Part shown: positions 1 to 50,677 of the stretch, piece by piece | Layout: each line of letters starts with the position of its first letter | Numbering within the stretch: the first letter of the stretch is position 1 | From: Branchiostoma floridae | Taxonomy: Eukaryota > Chordata > Leptocardii > Amphioxiformes > Branchiostomatidae | Length of the DNA: 64,000 nt | Assembly (NCBI RefSeq): GCF_000003815.2 | Contig: NC_049991.1 | Coordinates: 8,236,746 to 8,300,745, forward strand | Direction of reading: 5' to 3' | The notes under the pieces: model-generated | Database searches by the model: none | Told to the model about the DNA's origin: nothing | Seen by the model: the letters and a program-made list of their open reading frames with translations, nothing else | Position numbers and translations under genes: made by a program

Positions 1-2165
1 GTATTGACAGAACGATACATGGTAAGAACCGATGTAACGTCCCAGACGGTTGGAGGGTAAGGTTGATAGATAGAGGAGGTCGATTGGTGGTTCAGTGATC
101 GAGTTAACAGCCGACACCAATCAATGGATTGATATTTATGGTCCAAGTCCACCGAATGACATGGGGTGGACATCAATACATGTAAAGCTTACCCAGCAAC
201 TAGGAATTGAGAAAAGCTGATGTAACACTTACATAACACGATTCTACAAAACTTGCAGTGGGAACTCTTCCTCAGAAACTGTTTTAAATAATCCACCATG
301 CTTTAAAATGATTGACGCTTTGCCTTGTTTTGGTTGTATGTTATAAAAAAAATCGGACAACATATCTCTGCTTCTTTCTTTTACTTCTTATACATTGTAC
401 GCATTGTAGACGAAAGTCTGAATAAGAAAGGATACTTGTACTTGAAGCTGAATAACTTGTTTAGGCGAGAGAGCTTGCATGTCTCCTAAACCATGTCCAC
501 ATAATGACTTGTATTACATAAAATTTCACGTGTTTTTTCACGGCATCCAGGTTTGATTCATGTTCAGCTCGACATTTCCAGTCCAGCTGGAAGACACATA
601 TCGTGTTTCCTACAATCCCGTCATGCACCAGTGAATCCTGAGGAAGCAGAACTTCCATGTCAGCTAGCCTGGTATCCAGCCGTGTAGGTGTATCCGCTCC
701 CCAACAAACGCTTGTTGCTGATACGCCTGTTAGTACGGCAGCATTTGAGGCTAAAGCAATCCCCAAATGCTTCTCAAACCATGTTGCAAAGTGGCTAGGA
801 CGATGCCATTCATAACTTTCGGGGGGCAGACGAGTTTTTCTCGCTGTGTTTTTGCGTTATTAGATGTCAACAATAGACAGTTTTATGCTCTGATAATTCA
901 TTTTGTTTGATACTTGTTTTTGTTTTCTTAACCAACCGAGTATCTATGATGCTACCGCGGCCCATCTCGTTCTCATCGTCGTCAAGAAACGTTCCCCGGT
1001 TGCCATGGCGTCCCTCTCGTTCCCATGGCCACTGTCATGCCCAAATGTGACAATCTGTAAAGTTAGTGTACGTATATGTTATCGCTAACAAAGTTTTGAT
1101 GTACAGGAGCGAAGATATGTCAAACACGATAGGCGGCAAATAGTCGCTATCAAGGTCATCTAAAAGTTTTAGCTGCAGATATGAGAATATTTCATGTGTA
1201 TATCACTATATGTAATCTAGAAGCCGTAGAATTTTTATGGGGAAACGGATGCGATATGACAGGCACAACCCCAAACAATGTTGTGGTAGATTAGATATGA
1301 GTGGAGAGTAACCCACTGTTGAACCACTAAGATCCTAGTTCGAATCCCACGGTATTGCAGTCTACCCTACCGATGTTTTGAACATCTATTTGCATGCTAC
1401 TGGAAAGGGTTGCGCTTACAATCTTTTAGAAAGGTCTTTATAAGCTGGAGGTCCCGTGTTTGAGGAGAGGAGAGTCACACTCCAAAAATGCTAAAGAACC
1501 AACTACAATTTTCAGAGTAGGGGTCCTTCCAGGGCGTGCGTTGATCAAAACCTATACATGCCGAAGTTATTGGGTGCACTACAGCGAAATAGAATAACAT
1601 GGATTGAAATGAAAGAGAATGGAATAGATAAGATGAAATAAAATGTAGTTTTCTTCGAAAATCATTCATTTCTAATTGTGGGCCTTCCAAATTGAGAAAC
1701 ACATTATACATTTTCCTTTCCTTCCAAATTGGGAAATAGGTTGTACATTATATTTCTCCTCTGATAGAGGATTCCAAGAACCGCCAGATACTGATTCGTT
1801 CAACGTCTTCCTATTTGTCCTATTGATTAGACGGTAAAATAGTTTACGTCATCGGCCATGCTGTCCCGGATATTACAAATATCGGAACATTATCGGATCT
1901 ATCTCTGCGCAATTGTGTCTGTGAACTTGATTATCTATGGCCGAGGTACTGTTATGTAAGGTTTTATGGTATGGATCAAATTCAATGGGTCTTGCGGGTG
2001 TCAGGCCCCAGTTGGGACAATTGTTGTAAGACTAAGAGACTTCATTTCGGATTCTGCTGTAAAGAATCCAACACACTTATCATTAAGATTATGGATTTGT
2101 CTTGTGCTTGGCCGTTAAAGTGAGCCGGACTGAAGTTACATTGACTGACTGTCCTTGGGAAATGG

Positions 2166-2290
2166 TAAGAATGAGTAGCTAGCTTCGGTTAGGGACGTCC
2201 CTTGGATAGGACGTTAAACGAAGGTCAAATAAGAATGAGTACCTAGCTACGTTTAGGGACGTCCCTTGGATAGGACGTTAAATGGAGGTC
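2166..2290. repeat. 64-bp direct duplication
   Basis: Two adjacent copies of a segment with GGGACGTCCCTTGGATAGGA, itself palindromic around GGGACGTCCC. A related word near 1443 suggests a dispersed family. Confidence 0.75.
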
Positions 2291-2406
2291 CAGTGTTAGA
2301 GGGGAGCAATGAGCTTTCATGAAAGCTCCTTGAGGGAAGCCACATCTCAAGCACGTTAAAAACACTACTCTCCAAGCAGAGGTTGAATCGCGCATATATA
2401 GTAGTA

Positions 2407-2506
2407 NNNNNNNNNNNNNNNNNNNNNNNNNNNNNNNNNNNNNNNNNNNNNNNNNNNNNNNNNNNNNNNNNNNNNNNNNNNNNNNNNNNNNNNNNNNNNN
2501 NNNNNN
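2407..2506. other. Assembly gap (100 N)
   Basis: A fixed-length N run; ORFs crossing it are meaningless. Confidence 0.99.
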
Positions 2507-4848
2507 ATAGTAAAAAAACACCACACTTACTGAAAATAGTAGGGATCATTCTCGATGTGATTTTAGCGTGCCGTACGTACAGTCCTCATCTTAATGACGA
2601 AGGATCACGTAGTATAGGGTCAATAGCACGTAACAATGAAGAAGAAGAAGACACTGTGAGCTGCCGAAAAAATGCATCGCGTTACGCTTCAATTTATCAA
2701 CGGAGGAAGAAGGAGAGCGAGAAGAGATATCTATATCAGTGACCAGCGGTACTGTGTCCAGAATCCGGGCCGGAGATGGTCAGTCGATCCGGGCCCCCTG
2801 TAGGGGTGGGTGGGCGGCGAGCCCGGCATACCAGGGCGGGCTCTGATAACCGCCTGTAATTGACTCATCACACCATCAGTACTCAGCTGTAACTTGGCTG
2901 ATAACGCTAGGCTGGGAGGGGGACTATAGGGGGATGTTTCACAGATAAAAAGTATATTTCAGCGAAGTACGCTGTGGTATAATTGCAGAAGTGGTAGGTT
3001 TTAGGCACACACTCGCGTCTGGGTCTATAGTTCAACTTCAAGAGGATATTTGACAATGCTAATCGTTAGACGTTACGTTTTAGCCTTGCTTCCCAACGTT
3101 GGACATAGATAAAAGCAGCTACGAAAACGTGATTCTTTAGACTCCCTAAAATCTGCTTGGAGATGAATTGTTACTATTTCAGAACTGAGTCATTACGATG
3201 GCATATCTGGCATTGTACACAATTTCATTATCATCACGGTGGCCACGGATTTTATATTGGGTAATAAATTCATTAAAATGAATGGGGTTTGTAGAAAACT
3301 AATGACGGCAAATTGGAAAATAAAGGAAAAGAACAACTGTCAAAATATTTTTGCATTGCGGAACATCGACCGAAGAGAATATACAGTGTGTATTATGATT
3401 GCCGAAATAGCTACTCTCCTAACAATAACGACTTCCTTTTCCCCAATGAGAACCGTCCCCAACGCCGATTGGATGGGGTAGATTTCAAAATCCTTCCTAA
3501 ATAGATCCCACCAAACTACAAACACCGACTCCGGGTCTCTGTCAAACCGTCAACAAACATTCCACCGTGCTGGGACCAGAACTCGATACTCCCGCCAACA
3601 TTCTCTAGTTGGCAGGAGGAGACACTGTTGTCAAGAATTCTGTGGTTTCTATGATGTAAAGCTATTCGTCGATGAAGGTTAGACATCTGTCCATAATACA
3701 ATGTACAAAAATTGTTGTTTGAAACGTCTAAATTTCTTACAAACCTTGATTAATCGTACAGTTGTTTTCGTTTGGATGCGGTGGGTTGCGTAGTCAACTT
3801 TTTAAAATTTGAATGTCAAGGTCTTATCAACGATGGGAATCGGTGTAGAACGAAAACCGATGGATGAAATATTTTGCCCGTTAACAAATTTTCATCACAT
3901 GAATATATATGCTCTGTGAAAGCGCAAGAATTCCGACGGAGAACATACATTGTAATACAAAACTTAATATGCATATTTTCTATTGGTATTTTTGGTCATA
4001 GTAATTCCAAGAAAGTTTCTTTTACTGATGAGTTAATTTTCCTCTGAGATTGTTTTACAGATAATGACCTCCAAATGATTTTCTTTAAGTAATGCATAAT
4101 ACGTATAAGTGGTAGGTCATACGCATAGGTTATGGCATATATTTGAAGTTGAGTTCCCTCATACATTGTTGTGACAACCCTGTACATACAGGACCCTAGA
4201 ACAACAACAACACACACGGCCCCCATGTCGTCAACATTAGCTGAACTTCAAACATCCTATTCCTACACACAAGAACTATATCTGGCCTAGACAGACTAAT
4301 GTATTTATAGAATCTTTATAGACACACGAACCAAAGATAATCTTACATACCGAATAGTTAAACACATCTGTCATGACAGGACCATTATCATAACACAGTT
4401 TTGAACCAGCTGAACTTGTTTTTATATCGATCATGAACGCTATTGGACGAGTTAAGCCCCTGATACACACTCAGGACTTTCCTACGACTTTCCTATATAC
4501 CACTCCTCAACCAAGGAGAATACTACTCGCCTATAACCTCCTCGCCCTAACCCATTTCAGTGCTGGGTTGGGAGAAGCCTTGAATCCAATTCTAGCTTCA
4601 GATCTCATGGCCATATATGTGTGACAGGAGCATAAAAGGAAGGTATAGATAACAGTACATAAGTTCTGATCATTACATATTCTACCAGACTGTTAAAAAA
4701 TATAACGTCATCTTATGCTAAGTATCCTTTTGTATAGTAGGTTTTTGAAATATCTTTTTTAGTTATGAATACGAAATGTTTCCCAATTTTTGTCCTGACG
4801 TAGTTCTTGCTGAAAGCCTACGTCATGACATTCATACTCGGCAGTTCT

Positions 4849-4944
4849 AAATTTCAAATTAGAAGAAAAAATCGCTCTAACGTATAGATGCGGTTAAATT
4901 TCAAATTAGAAGAAAAATTCTTCTGACGTATGGATGCGATTAAT
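4849..4944. repeat. Tandem duplication of about 48 bp
   Basis: AAATTTCAAATTAGAAG followed by ACGTATAGATGCGG-type sequence occurs twice in a row. Confidence 0.75.
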
Positions 4945-6499
4945 GACGTACTTCGAGACATTTCTACTTGACACCTCAGACTTTGAAAAGAAACAAACAG
5001 CTTGGCTAGTCTTGCCCGAAACTAATTGGCTAAGCTTCCAACATGAAGAAATGAAAGAAGTCTTCCAGCTTTCGGTTTTGCATGGACGATTTTTCTTCTT
5101 AGTTAGACCCCCACACAGTTAGGCCCAAGCGCCATTTCTGTCCTCTTATGGAGTAACATGTAGTAGTACAAGACGATAGCGTCGTTTCTGCACATATTTG
5201 ATCCAACAGAAAAAGTCACGCGAATACAGTGTCGAAGATGTAGTTGGATAGAATAATGCTTATGAAATTGACTAATGCTTATGTTCTGACCATTATCTAT
5301 CCATAGGAAAGCCCCGTTCTATATGATGTTATCTATTGTAGACTCTTTAAAAAATATATTTAGTTTTTAGTACGATCGGTTTCAACCGAATTGCTCGCCT
5401 CTATGAAACGTAGTAATAATACCTACTATTTAAAATGATCTCTGTACATACAGTAAAGCATTCTGATTATACGCATTCCTTTGTCGTTTGAACGTAAACT
5501 TAACAAATAGATTTTAAGATACATGTGACTTAGAAATAAGTGAGTTAACTGAACTCATTGCTTCGGAAGTTAAAAACTCTAGTTTTCTACGCGGCAAAAA
5601 CAGGTTGGCACGTGTATGGGTCAGTCACAACTGACGAAGGTTGAAGGAAGAACTGAAAATTTAGTACGTCGCATTTTTCTTGTGAACTAGCGAAATCGTG
5701 GACTAAAATAATTTGTTTAACCAACATAGACGTTCTTTTATGCTAACTTAAAAGAGTCCGGCTTTGACGCAATGCAACTATTGTAATGAGAGTTCTATTT
5801 GATCCTTTATTGGTCTGAATCTAACTGGAGACGGGGAAATCCGAATGTATTTTTACCGGTCTTTTGCTCAACATGCGTCTGTGGAGCGGACTTTCATAGA
5901 ATAACAGTTTCTGTGACACTGTCGCCATCTTTGAACTGCCCGCGCGGCCTTCCCTAGGCCATGCCGCTCGCACTGAGCCAGCCTCCGCATAGCTGCCCGA
6001 CAGGGAGCGGGGGCAAGTGCGAGAAACCCCGGAGTCTTCCAAACACTGCGGACCACAAAAGTCAAAATAGTTCAAATTAGGTAGGTCAACAACCCGCGCC
6101 ACCAATGTTAACATACAGCCGCGCACCAAGACTTTATTGAAGAAAGGCAATACATATTTTTAAGAGGTGTAGCGCGCTAGGGTTGCGGCCAGACAATATG
6201 ATATGATACCGCTATGGAATTATAAGCCCCACTACTGCCACACGCCGTACGATGACGCCATTTTTCATGTCGTCTGTAGTTTAAGTATCCTTTGGATAAC
6301 CGCTACTTCCGTATTTTTTCATCGTTTCTAAAATACATTTTGTACCTACGTCAACTAGTATGTGATATACATGTTTGAAAAATGTGAATGGGGCTTACCT
6401 CGACGCCGAGTTTCCATGAGAAAAAATCCGTTCAATCGTTCGCTCCGCCACTAGTAGTGTCCCTGACCAAAGACTAAATATAGCTTGGGCTGCTAACTT

Positions 6500-7480
6500 T
6501 AGTCGGAATGACCAGTGGACTGCACCCTGCTGACCGTTTATGGCCCCTCCGCCAATTTTGGGACCTTAGGGATGGTACCTGTTGTCCGTAGTCGCGTGTG
6601 CTACGAAGGTACTGTAACTTATTACGTGTTCCTTAAGGTCTCCGACTGCCCGCGATGGAAAAACCCTTCACCTCGCGCAAACAGCTCATGTGAGATTGAT
6701 TTACAAGATAAACAGGACAACTTTCCTCTCAGTAGACGTCGCGACTCGCCAGCAAATTCAACGCTTCCTCTAGAAGGGGGTGGGTGGGATGTTTGTGGAT
6801 GTGGTCATCCAGCCAGGCCCGGGTCGCCAGAGAGAGCGCGACCGTCCAAACGGCGATGTCCTCCCGTTGACCGCCTCCTTCTCAACTGTCCGCACGGAGA
6901 GAGAATCTCGGCCCGACTGCACGTACTTGTCATTGACCGTGAGTGAAGCAGCTCACATTTACTTCCATGTTTTCTGAAGCAGCGGTTCCCGGGAAGATTA
7001 AATAAACACCTACTTTCCTTACCACCCTTTCCATCAAAGAGGGCTATCTTGGGTCACTGCGCGAGGCTCCGACTGAGTATTCATTTCCTACCCGCACAGG
7101 AAACGTCCCGAAGACCTGTCCGACTGAAACCCGACCGACAAGGAGACACCACAGCCACGTAAGGACCAGACACAAGTGGACACATCGGAGCACCTCGCTG
7201 GCGAGACCGCTAAATCATACCCGCTCGCTCCCTGCACGACCAGAGAAGTTTACAGAGACTACAGGTAAGATGGCTCCCCAAATCCAGGTGGAAAATGTCC
7301 AACACCAACAAGTAAACGAACCCCCGAGGCGGCACTTTTCAAAGTTTCCTCGGCTAGTTAGCTGCAGCTTCGCTCCGCCTGATAGCGAGAGGGGAAAATT
7401 TCTGTCCGTAAAGGAGTTGTTTTGTGATGGGATGCCGCCGACATCCACGTACAAGAAGGAGCGTTTATGTTTATATATTT
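6500..7480. other. GC- and CpG-rich block, possible promoter or first exon
   Basis: Locally rich in CpG compared with the AT-rich surroundings. A good donor (ACAG|gtaaga) occurs at 7264/7265 on the plus strand. No protein match in any frame. It could be the first exon of a neighbouring gene or a non-coding RNA. Confidence 0.25.
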
Positions 7481-8250
7481 AACAATCAACGATAGCGTTA
7501 ACTGTGTACTAAAACATTAAGGGGAGGTATTCCTCCTAGAAGCTAACGCGTTTTTAGCAGACTTAAAAGATATAAGGACAGTATTCGTCGTAAGAATGGA
7601 AAAATGGTAATAACAATATATTTTGACAAACAATTAAAAATATGGAAATAGTATCTTGTAGAGAGACGTTTTTAAAAGCGTCATCACTTCAATGTTCGAA
7701 GGCGATTCAGTTCGAGTCTACGCGAACCTAGTACCTATACGTTACGCTCACGACCACACACAAGCTAACACGATGTTGTAAGATAACGCTGGACTAAACT
7801 AGACAATTGAGGACCAAAGTGTTTTATAGTTTGAAACTTGACTTCTATAGAGCTTCTATATAGCTAGAAAGGGCATAATATCATTCCTTGTACCCTGTAA
7901 TAGATCAGAAGTATGTGTTTCGTCATTGTGTAATAAAGACAACCTATTCAGTAGATAACTGAAGAGGATGACAAAAACGTTTGGTTGTTTTCTTCGCTCT
8001 CTCACACGGAATATTGTATGACTAATTTCACGACAAATATAAATGAGAATCAACACCACCTGTTTTGCTTTTGAGGGAAAGACGACTAACCAAATAACCT
8101 TGAAATATGTAGGTCATTAAAGAGCTGATGGCATTACTCTATCTACTAGTGCCCGACAAAATTCCAGTTGATTTAATCTTTGTGCAAGTCAAAGTAACGT
8201 GCATAGGCTTCAGCAAAACACAACTAATTATACTTTTATCAGTACTTGTA

Positions 8251-8256
8251 TTTATT
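8251..8256 (-). promoter_or_regulatory. Possible polyadenylation signal of the Gyc76C-like gene
   Basis: AATAAA on the minus strand, about 1.7 kb past the stop codon and beyond the minisatellite. It is the nearest canonical hexamer I saw. Variant signals closer to the stop are equally possible. Confidence 0.2.
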
Positions 8257-9960
8257 AGTATATGTCCAAGTACCCCACATATAGATAATTTTACGCTATT
8301 CACCATTCGTATCAACAAATATATGACGATATATAACATTTGCACTTCATACAGTCATTCCTAAGTTTAACATTTCATTTTTATATGTATGTACTAAACA
8401 ACAATGTAACATTCTAGTATTCCACTACAGACTACCCAAAATAAAGATTTTGATACTATATCTTTCTTTTCTTTCTAGTTCTTTCCTCTTTTAAAAAGGT
8501 TTTGAATCGTTCTCATCTCGATATCATAGTAGTTAAGTCAGAGCTTTTCACATTCTTGTTTCACTGCTCTATGAAATTATACATGTATTATATTGTTTTC
8601 ATTCGTACAATGGTATCAAAGGCAATCAAACTATAAAGATTGGCACAACTTTGATAAGACCCTTACAGAAATACACCCTTTGGGAGGGGACATTCTGATT
8701 GAGTGATTTCCTTATGTTAAAGAATCGGATACCAATTCTTTGCTGTATTTCTGACAAGACAAAATGACACAAAATCACCCTTTACATTATTTACATGTCG
8801 TACGTTCAAATTGTGGATACAGCCACTAATGCTATTGCTAATGTAGACCCTTTTATGACAACATTCACCTTGTTTGCTTACTTTGCTATATACGTTTTAT
8901 CTTTTTTATGATTCCAACAACACTATGTGTAGCTTTCATCTTGGTGACAGATATGCTAATATTGTTCTATGATATAATGTGGTCAGGCCGTGACAGTATG
9001 TGCTTGCTGTCCTGGTGGCCCATGGTTGTACTGTACAGTTCTAAGATGTTCAGCACGTTATAGTACGTGCCACGATAGTTGGTCTTGTGAACCAAGGTTG
9101 TGCTGTCCGTATAGTTCTATAATGTCGCGGCCTGCACGTGCTGGCTAACCCAGTATCCCATGGTTCTGCTATCCTTATAGCTAAAGGATGTCCGCAGGGC
9201 AGGCTATGATTACGTGCTAGCTATCCCGACAGCTCCAAAGATGTGCTGTTCCCTGTAGTTCTCAGATGTCGAGGCCACTTGGACAGTGACAGTACCTGTT
9301 ATCTAGCCAGGTGTTCTAACAGTTCTATGATGTCGTTGCCACGCCTTGACAGTACAGCCCAAGGCTGTGAAGGCTATGCTATCCTCAATGATCTACGATG
9401 CCAAGGCCAGTCCGTGACAGCGGCTAGCTTTCCCGTCGAATATTGGTTGTGCTGTTCCAACAGTTCCGTAGAGGCCAGGCTAGGGCTGTAACAGCTGTAA
9501 CAGCCAATGTTGTGCTGTTCATACAGTTCTAAGATGTGGAGTCCAGGCCGTAACAGTACGTGCTAGCTATTCCGACAGCCCAAGGCTGTGCTGTTCTTAC
9601 AGTTCTAAGATGTCGAGGACAGGCCGTGACAGCACGTGCTAGCTATTCCGTCAGCTATTGTGGTTTGCTGTTCCTACAGTTCTAAGATGTGAAGATCATG
9701 CTGTGACAGTACGAGCTAGCTGTCCCGGCAGCCCAAGTTGTACTGTACCTACAGTTCTAAGATGATCAGGCTGTGATAGCACACACTAGCTGTTCCGGCA
9801 GCCCAAGTTGTACTGTACCTACAGTTCTAACATGATCAGGCCGTGATAGCACACACTAGCTGTTCCGTCAGCCCAAGTTGTACTGTACCTGCAGTTCTAA
9901 GATGATCAGACCGTGATAGCACGTGCTAGCTATTCCGTCAGCTATTGTGGTTTGCTGTTC

Positions 9961-47439
<37,479 letters not shown>

Positions 47440-47866
47440 TGTTACTCTGTAGTCCAGTGTCTCTAGATACGAAACTGTGTATGAAAGACCTTCCCCTTTT
47501 ACCGTTGTTGAAGACAGACGAAGATGGAAAACTTATGTTGATGGCATTGCTGCCCTACGGTCGGTGAGGATATGGGACCGGTGAGGGGACTCTATCTATC
47601 AGTCCCGTAGCTTCAGTCCACCGAAGAGACAGTACAACAACAATCAACAGCGACACTCTAATCAACGAGTTACCACAGCACAGTAGGGGCAGACATGAGA
47701 GCACACAAGAAGGCAGACGGTGCTTTACTGTACTCAGTGTGCCCCAGAAATGTCCTTTTAAGTCAGCAGTACAGGACAGATATGCCCTTTACTTGATATG
47801 AGGCGGCGCAGCTCCATTGGTCATAACCTCGTATTCTGATTAGAATAATTTTGCATCAAAGCTGTG

Positions 47867-47874
47867 TTTATATA
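47867..47874 (-). promoter_or_regulatory. Candidate TATA box upstream of the Gyc76C-like gene
   Basis: TATATAAA on the minus strand, 428 bp upstream of the start codon. A CCAAT motif lies at 47814-47820 but on the transcript side of the TATA box, so the promoter assignment is weak. Confidence 0.25.
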
Positions 47875-49471
47875 GCATGATACAGTCCAACCTGCGGTGA
47901 CGTTTGGATGCGATTGTCCTTCACGAAGAAGCAACGAGAGAAACGAGATTTTTCTTGAAATCCTTCATTCTGACGGTCTCATACAGTTGCGAATTATGTT
48001 CACGCGGCAGCATGCGTTTTCTGTTGATGCGTGCAGCCCATACATGTGCAGTTTGAGGCTCCGTCAACGGGTTGACTGCAGCATTGACGAAGCTCTCAAA
48101 GGACGGTCCATCTTGATTGTGAAAGTCCGCTCAAAAATAGGATGGCCGGCCGGCTGTTTCCCTATAGCCTGATGATAACACCGCACCGAAAGACTTCGCA
48201 ATGAAGGCTGTTGCCCTTTTAAATAAAAAAGAAAGCGGATGTTCTAATTGCGAAGCTTCACGGACTTCTCCAAGAGCGAAGAGTCCCCAGTACGTGCTGC
48301 TTCGTAAGCCGCTATTTCCTGGCGGATTTCGGGGTGTAATTGCCGGTTGCTAGCTGCCCAGTGTGCGCACTGCTCGCAGGTTTGACCACCTACGCTCATG
48401 TATTGATTCCCACGTCTCTGTATTAAGCAACCCTACGGCAGAAGGCGGCTGTTGAGAATGTTTGCTTTGTGTCATTGCAACAGCTGACACTCTACGAGAG
48501 CCTATCAGAACAAACAACAATGATAAGAAAGCGTTGGATTTAAGCTTGATGAAAACATGTTTTATACCCTTTGGTCTATAAATATAGTAATGGAGAATAG
48601 TTGTAAAATATTGATTCCTAAGGCAGAGAGCTGACGAACATTTTGGTCAGCATTTTTGCGCACTAGTGGTACATGTTTATTCTTTTACTATTCGTCTCGT
48701 GTCGAGTTTAGGATGCTCAATGAATTTTGAAGGGAGGTTAAAAGACATCAGGACCCTACAACTGTCCACGAATGGAGACGGAGGATGCCACAAACTAGCT
48801 CAAACCATTGCTTACCGAGTGTCGTTTTTAAGTAATCTGCTTTAATAAGTAACGTTGACTGGAGTAGCGCTGTAGAAGATTTTAATTTGTGCAAGCCATT
48901 GTCTAGTGTTGGCAATTGAAGTTTGAAGATCTTTATTCCTCATGTCATTTTTGCGGGGTTTTACAAGAAGTAGCACTTTTATCATATTTGTTTGTGCCTA
49001 ACCTATTGATCAATTTGATAAAGCATACAATGATACACCGCCCATGTGCGCTTCTTCTTACTGTCCGTCATCCTGTTAAACTTAAAAAAATCAATGTCTT
49101 CTTTGGGCCGAATAGCCAAATTTGACAACCACCATGTTACTACTAAGTACCTTAGACACATTCCCTAGCAAAAAGAGTTCCAGTGTAACATCCCTTTTGA
49201 CTGTGACTCGTTTTTTTTGTGTGTTTTAACATATTTGGCTCTTGTGGTTTCAAGATCGACCATGGGGAACAATGTATTGCCATGGTGTGGTTTTGACAAT
49301 AAATACATCAATTAACTCCATATGTGACGTCAGAGCCGCCATGTTGGTTGGTTAAACCTGGATGCGTCAAACGTATTAATTTACATTTGAAAGAGTCAAA
49401 TATGATTATGTGTCAACTATCAGGTTTAACCATCTAGCACTACAGACAATAAGCTAATTCACGGTTTTAGA

Positions 49472-49554
49472 GTGCAGTGTGATGCATTATGGGTCACTTG
49501 TCTAAGTTGAAGCCCCTGGTCTTCAACTTTGACCCACAATGTATCACACTGCAC
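49472..49554. repeat. 83-nt hairpin-forming inverted repeat
   Basis: Arms GTGCAGTGTGAT and ATCACACTGCAC continue inward with few mismatches, one 7-nt bulge and an 8-nt loop (CCCCTGGT). The size fits either a pre-miRNA-like fold or a small foldback element. Confidence 0.55.
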
Positions 49555-50493
49555 ATGCACACTTCAAACTGTGACTTGATACTATATTTGTATGTCAAGG
49601 TCGAAAAGTACAAGTACCCAGTTTATATAACGCCCTTGCTACAATCTACCTACTCTGCTACATTGCAAAAATACCACATGTTCAGAAATCAAGAGGTTAA
49701 TAAATTTCTTATCATATTTCCTTCGTCAAAAACAAAGAGAGCACACCTGTCCACCATTATATTTTCCAGAATTATATGTCCCTTATTTGTCCCTGGAATT
49801 TTTCTCTGACACATTTAAAAAAAATCACTGCACAGAAAACTGTAGTTTAAAGACCATTACGAAGGCCGTAAATTCTCATTACATCATATTATGTTATTAT
49901 TAGTAAACCTATGCTCAGTTGATGGTGTGATCTGACCATATTTCAATCTTTTTATATAAGGTTGCAGAATACATAACTATACAGGCCTAAAGGAATTTCT
50001 ATGGTTACTGAAGGACCACAAGATGACTGGCTTTGCTGTGATAGCTCAAGATATCACCAGGTCCAGAACACCCGTTTTTAACATTATCATGGCTCAGGTA
50101 TGTAGGACATAAAGCGCATTTATACAGCAACTGGAACAGCTTCACAATCCAAGTTATACATCTTGAAGCAGACATATACCTGTGCCGCAGAGCACAGTTT
50201 ACACTTGGCTACCTTTCACACAAGACACATTCTTCAAGAATTTTGTCCTATTATCTTATATCCCCATGTTGTAGCTAAACACTGTAACCATGCATGGCCC
50301 CTGGAGTCTATGGATGGAGTTTGCAGATGAAGATATAACTGACTATCTTAGCATATCTTTGTTGACTTGTGTCAAAATGATGTTGAACTCACCACCCTGA
50401 GAATGCTGTAGATAATATTGTGCCAATATGTAAATACATACATGTAATAGAAACACACCTTATTATCGATTACCGGGCAGCTATATTTGCTCA

Positions 50494-50499
50494 TTTATT
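50494..50499 (-). terminator. FDXR polyadenylation signal
   Basis: AATAAA on the minus strand, about 48 nt past the FDXR stop. It would give a very short 3' untranslated region. Confidence 0.5.
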
Positions 50500-50546
50500 C
50501 ATTCATCATGTAACATTGTACATAGTAACATTTCCTTATTCTAACT

Positions 50547-50677
50547 TCAAGACTGTGCCACTTGTAGCATTTCCTTCACATCTAAGATCTTCTCCCTGGG
50601 TTTTCCCACTTTCTCCCCTCTCATCATTTCTTCACTGTCTATTTTGTTCCAGTCTTCAAAGGTCACTGCTTGTATTC
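50547..50677 (-). CDS. FDXR: FDXR exon 13: C-terminus and stop
   Basis: It encodes [34 protein letters not shown] and a TGA stop, matching the human VSFSDWEKLDAEE..GKPREKLVDPQEML end. Confidence 0.95.

Larger units (their letters stand above)
1..8979. other. Region without a recognised gene
   Basis: I found no exon with a family match and flanking splice sites. It contains the tandem duplications, the gap and the GC-rich block listed separately, plus a tRNA B-box-like GTTCGAATCC near 1338 that suggests a SINE remnant. Confidence 0.55.
47440..50493. other. Intergenic region between FDXR and the Gyc76C-like gene
   Basis: No exon I can support. It holds a candidate promoter near 47.8 kb and a hairpin at 49472-49554. 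ORFs here lack family matches and splice logic. Confidence 0.6.

Noticed and set aside
461-766. Minus-strand ORF of 101 codons with a good acceptor-like sequence inside (ttctgcttcctcag near 643)
   Set aside because: No family recognised, no convincing donor after it, and no neighbouring exons in phase.
1300-1375. Possible tRNA gene around GTTCGAATCC
   Set aside because: Only a B-box is convincing; acceptor and anticodon stems do not fold.
2243-2742. Three ORFs spanning the N gap
   Set aside because: They exist only because N codons are counted as open.
6780-6977. VVIQPGPG, reminiscent of a 2A-like NPGP peptide
   Set aside because: The key residue before PGP is Gln, the upstream DxExN pattern is absent, and no retrotransposon ORF surrounds it.
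9243-9491. 82-codon plus-strand ORF
   Set aside because: It lies in decayed minisatellite units, without start context or family.
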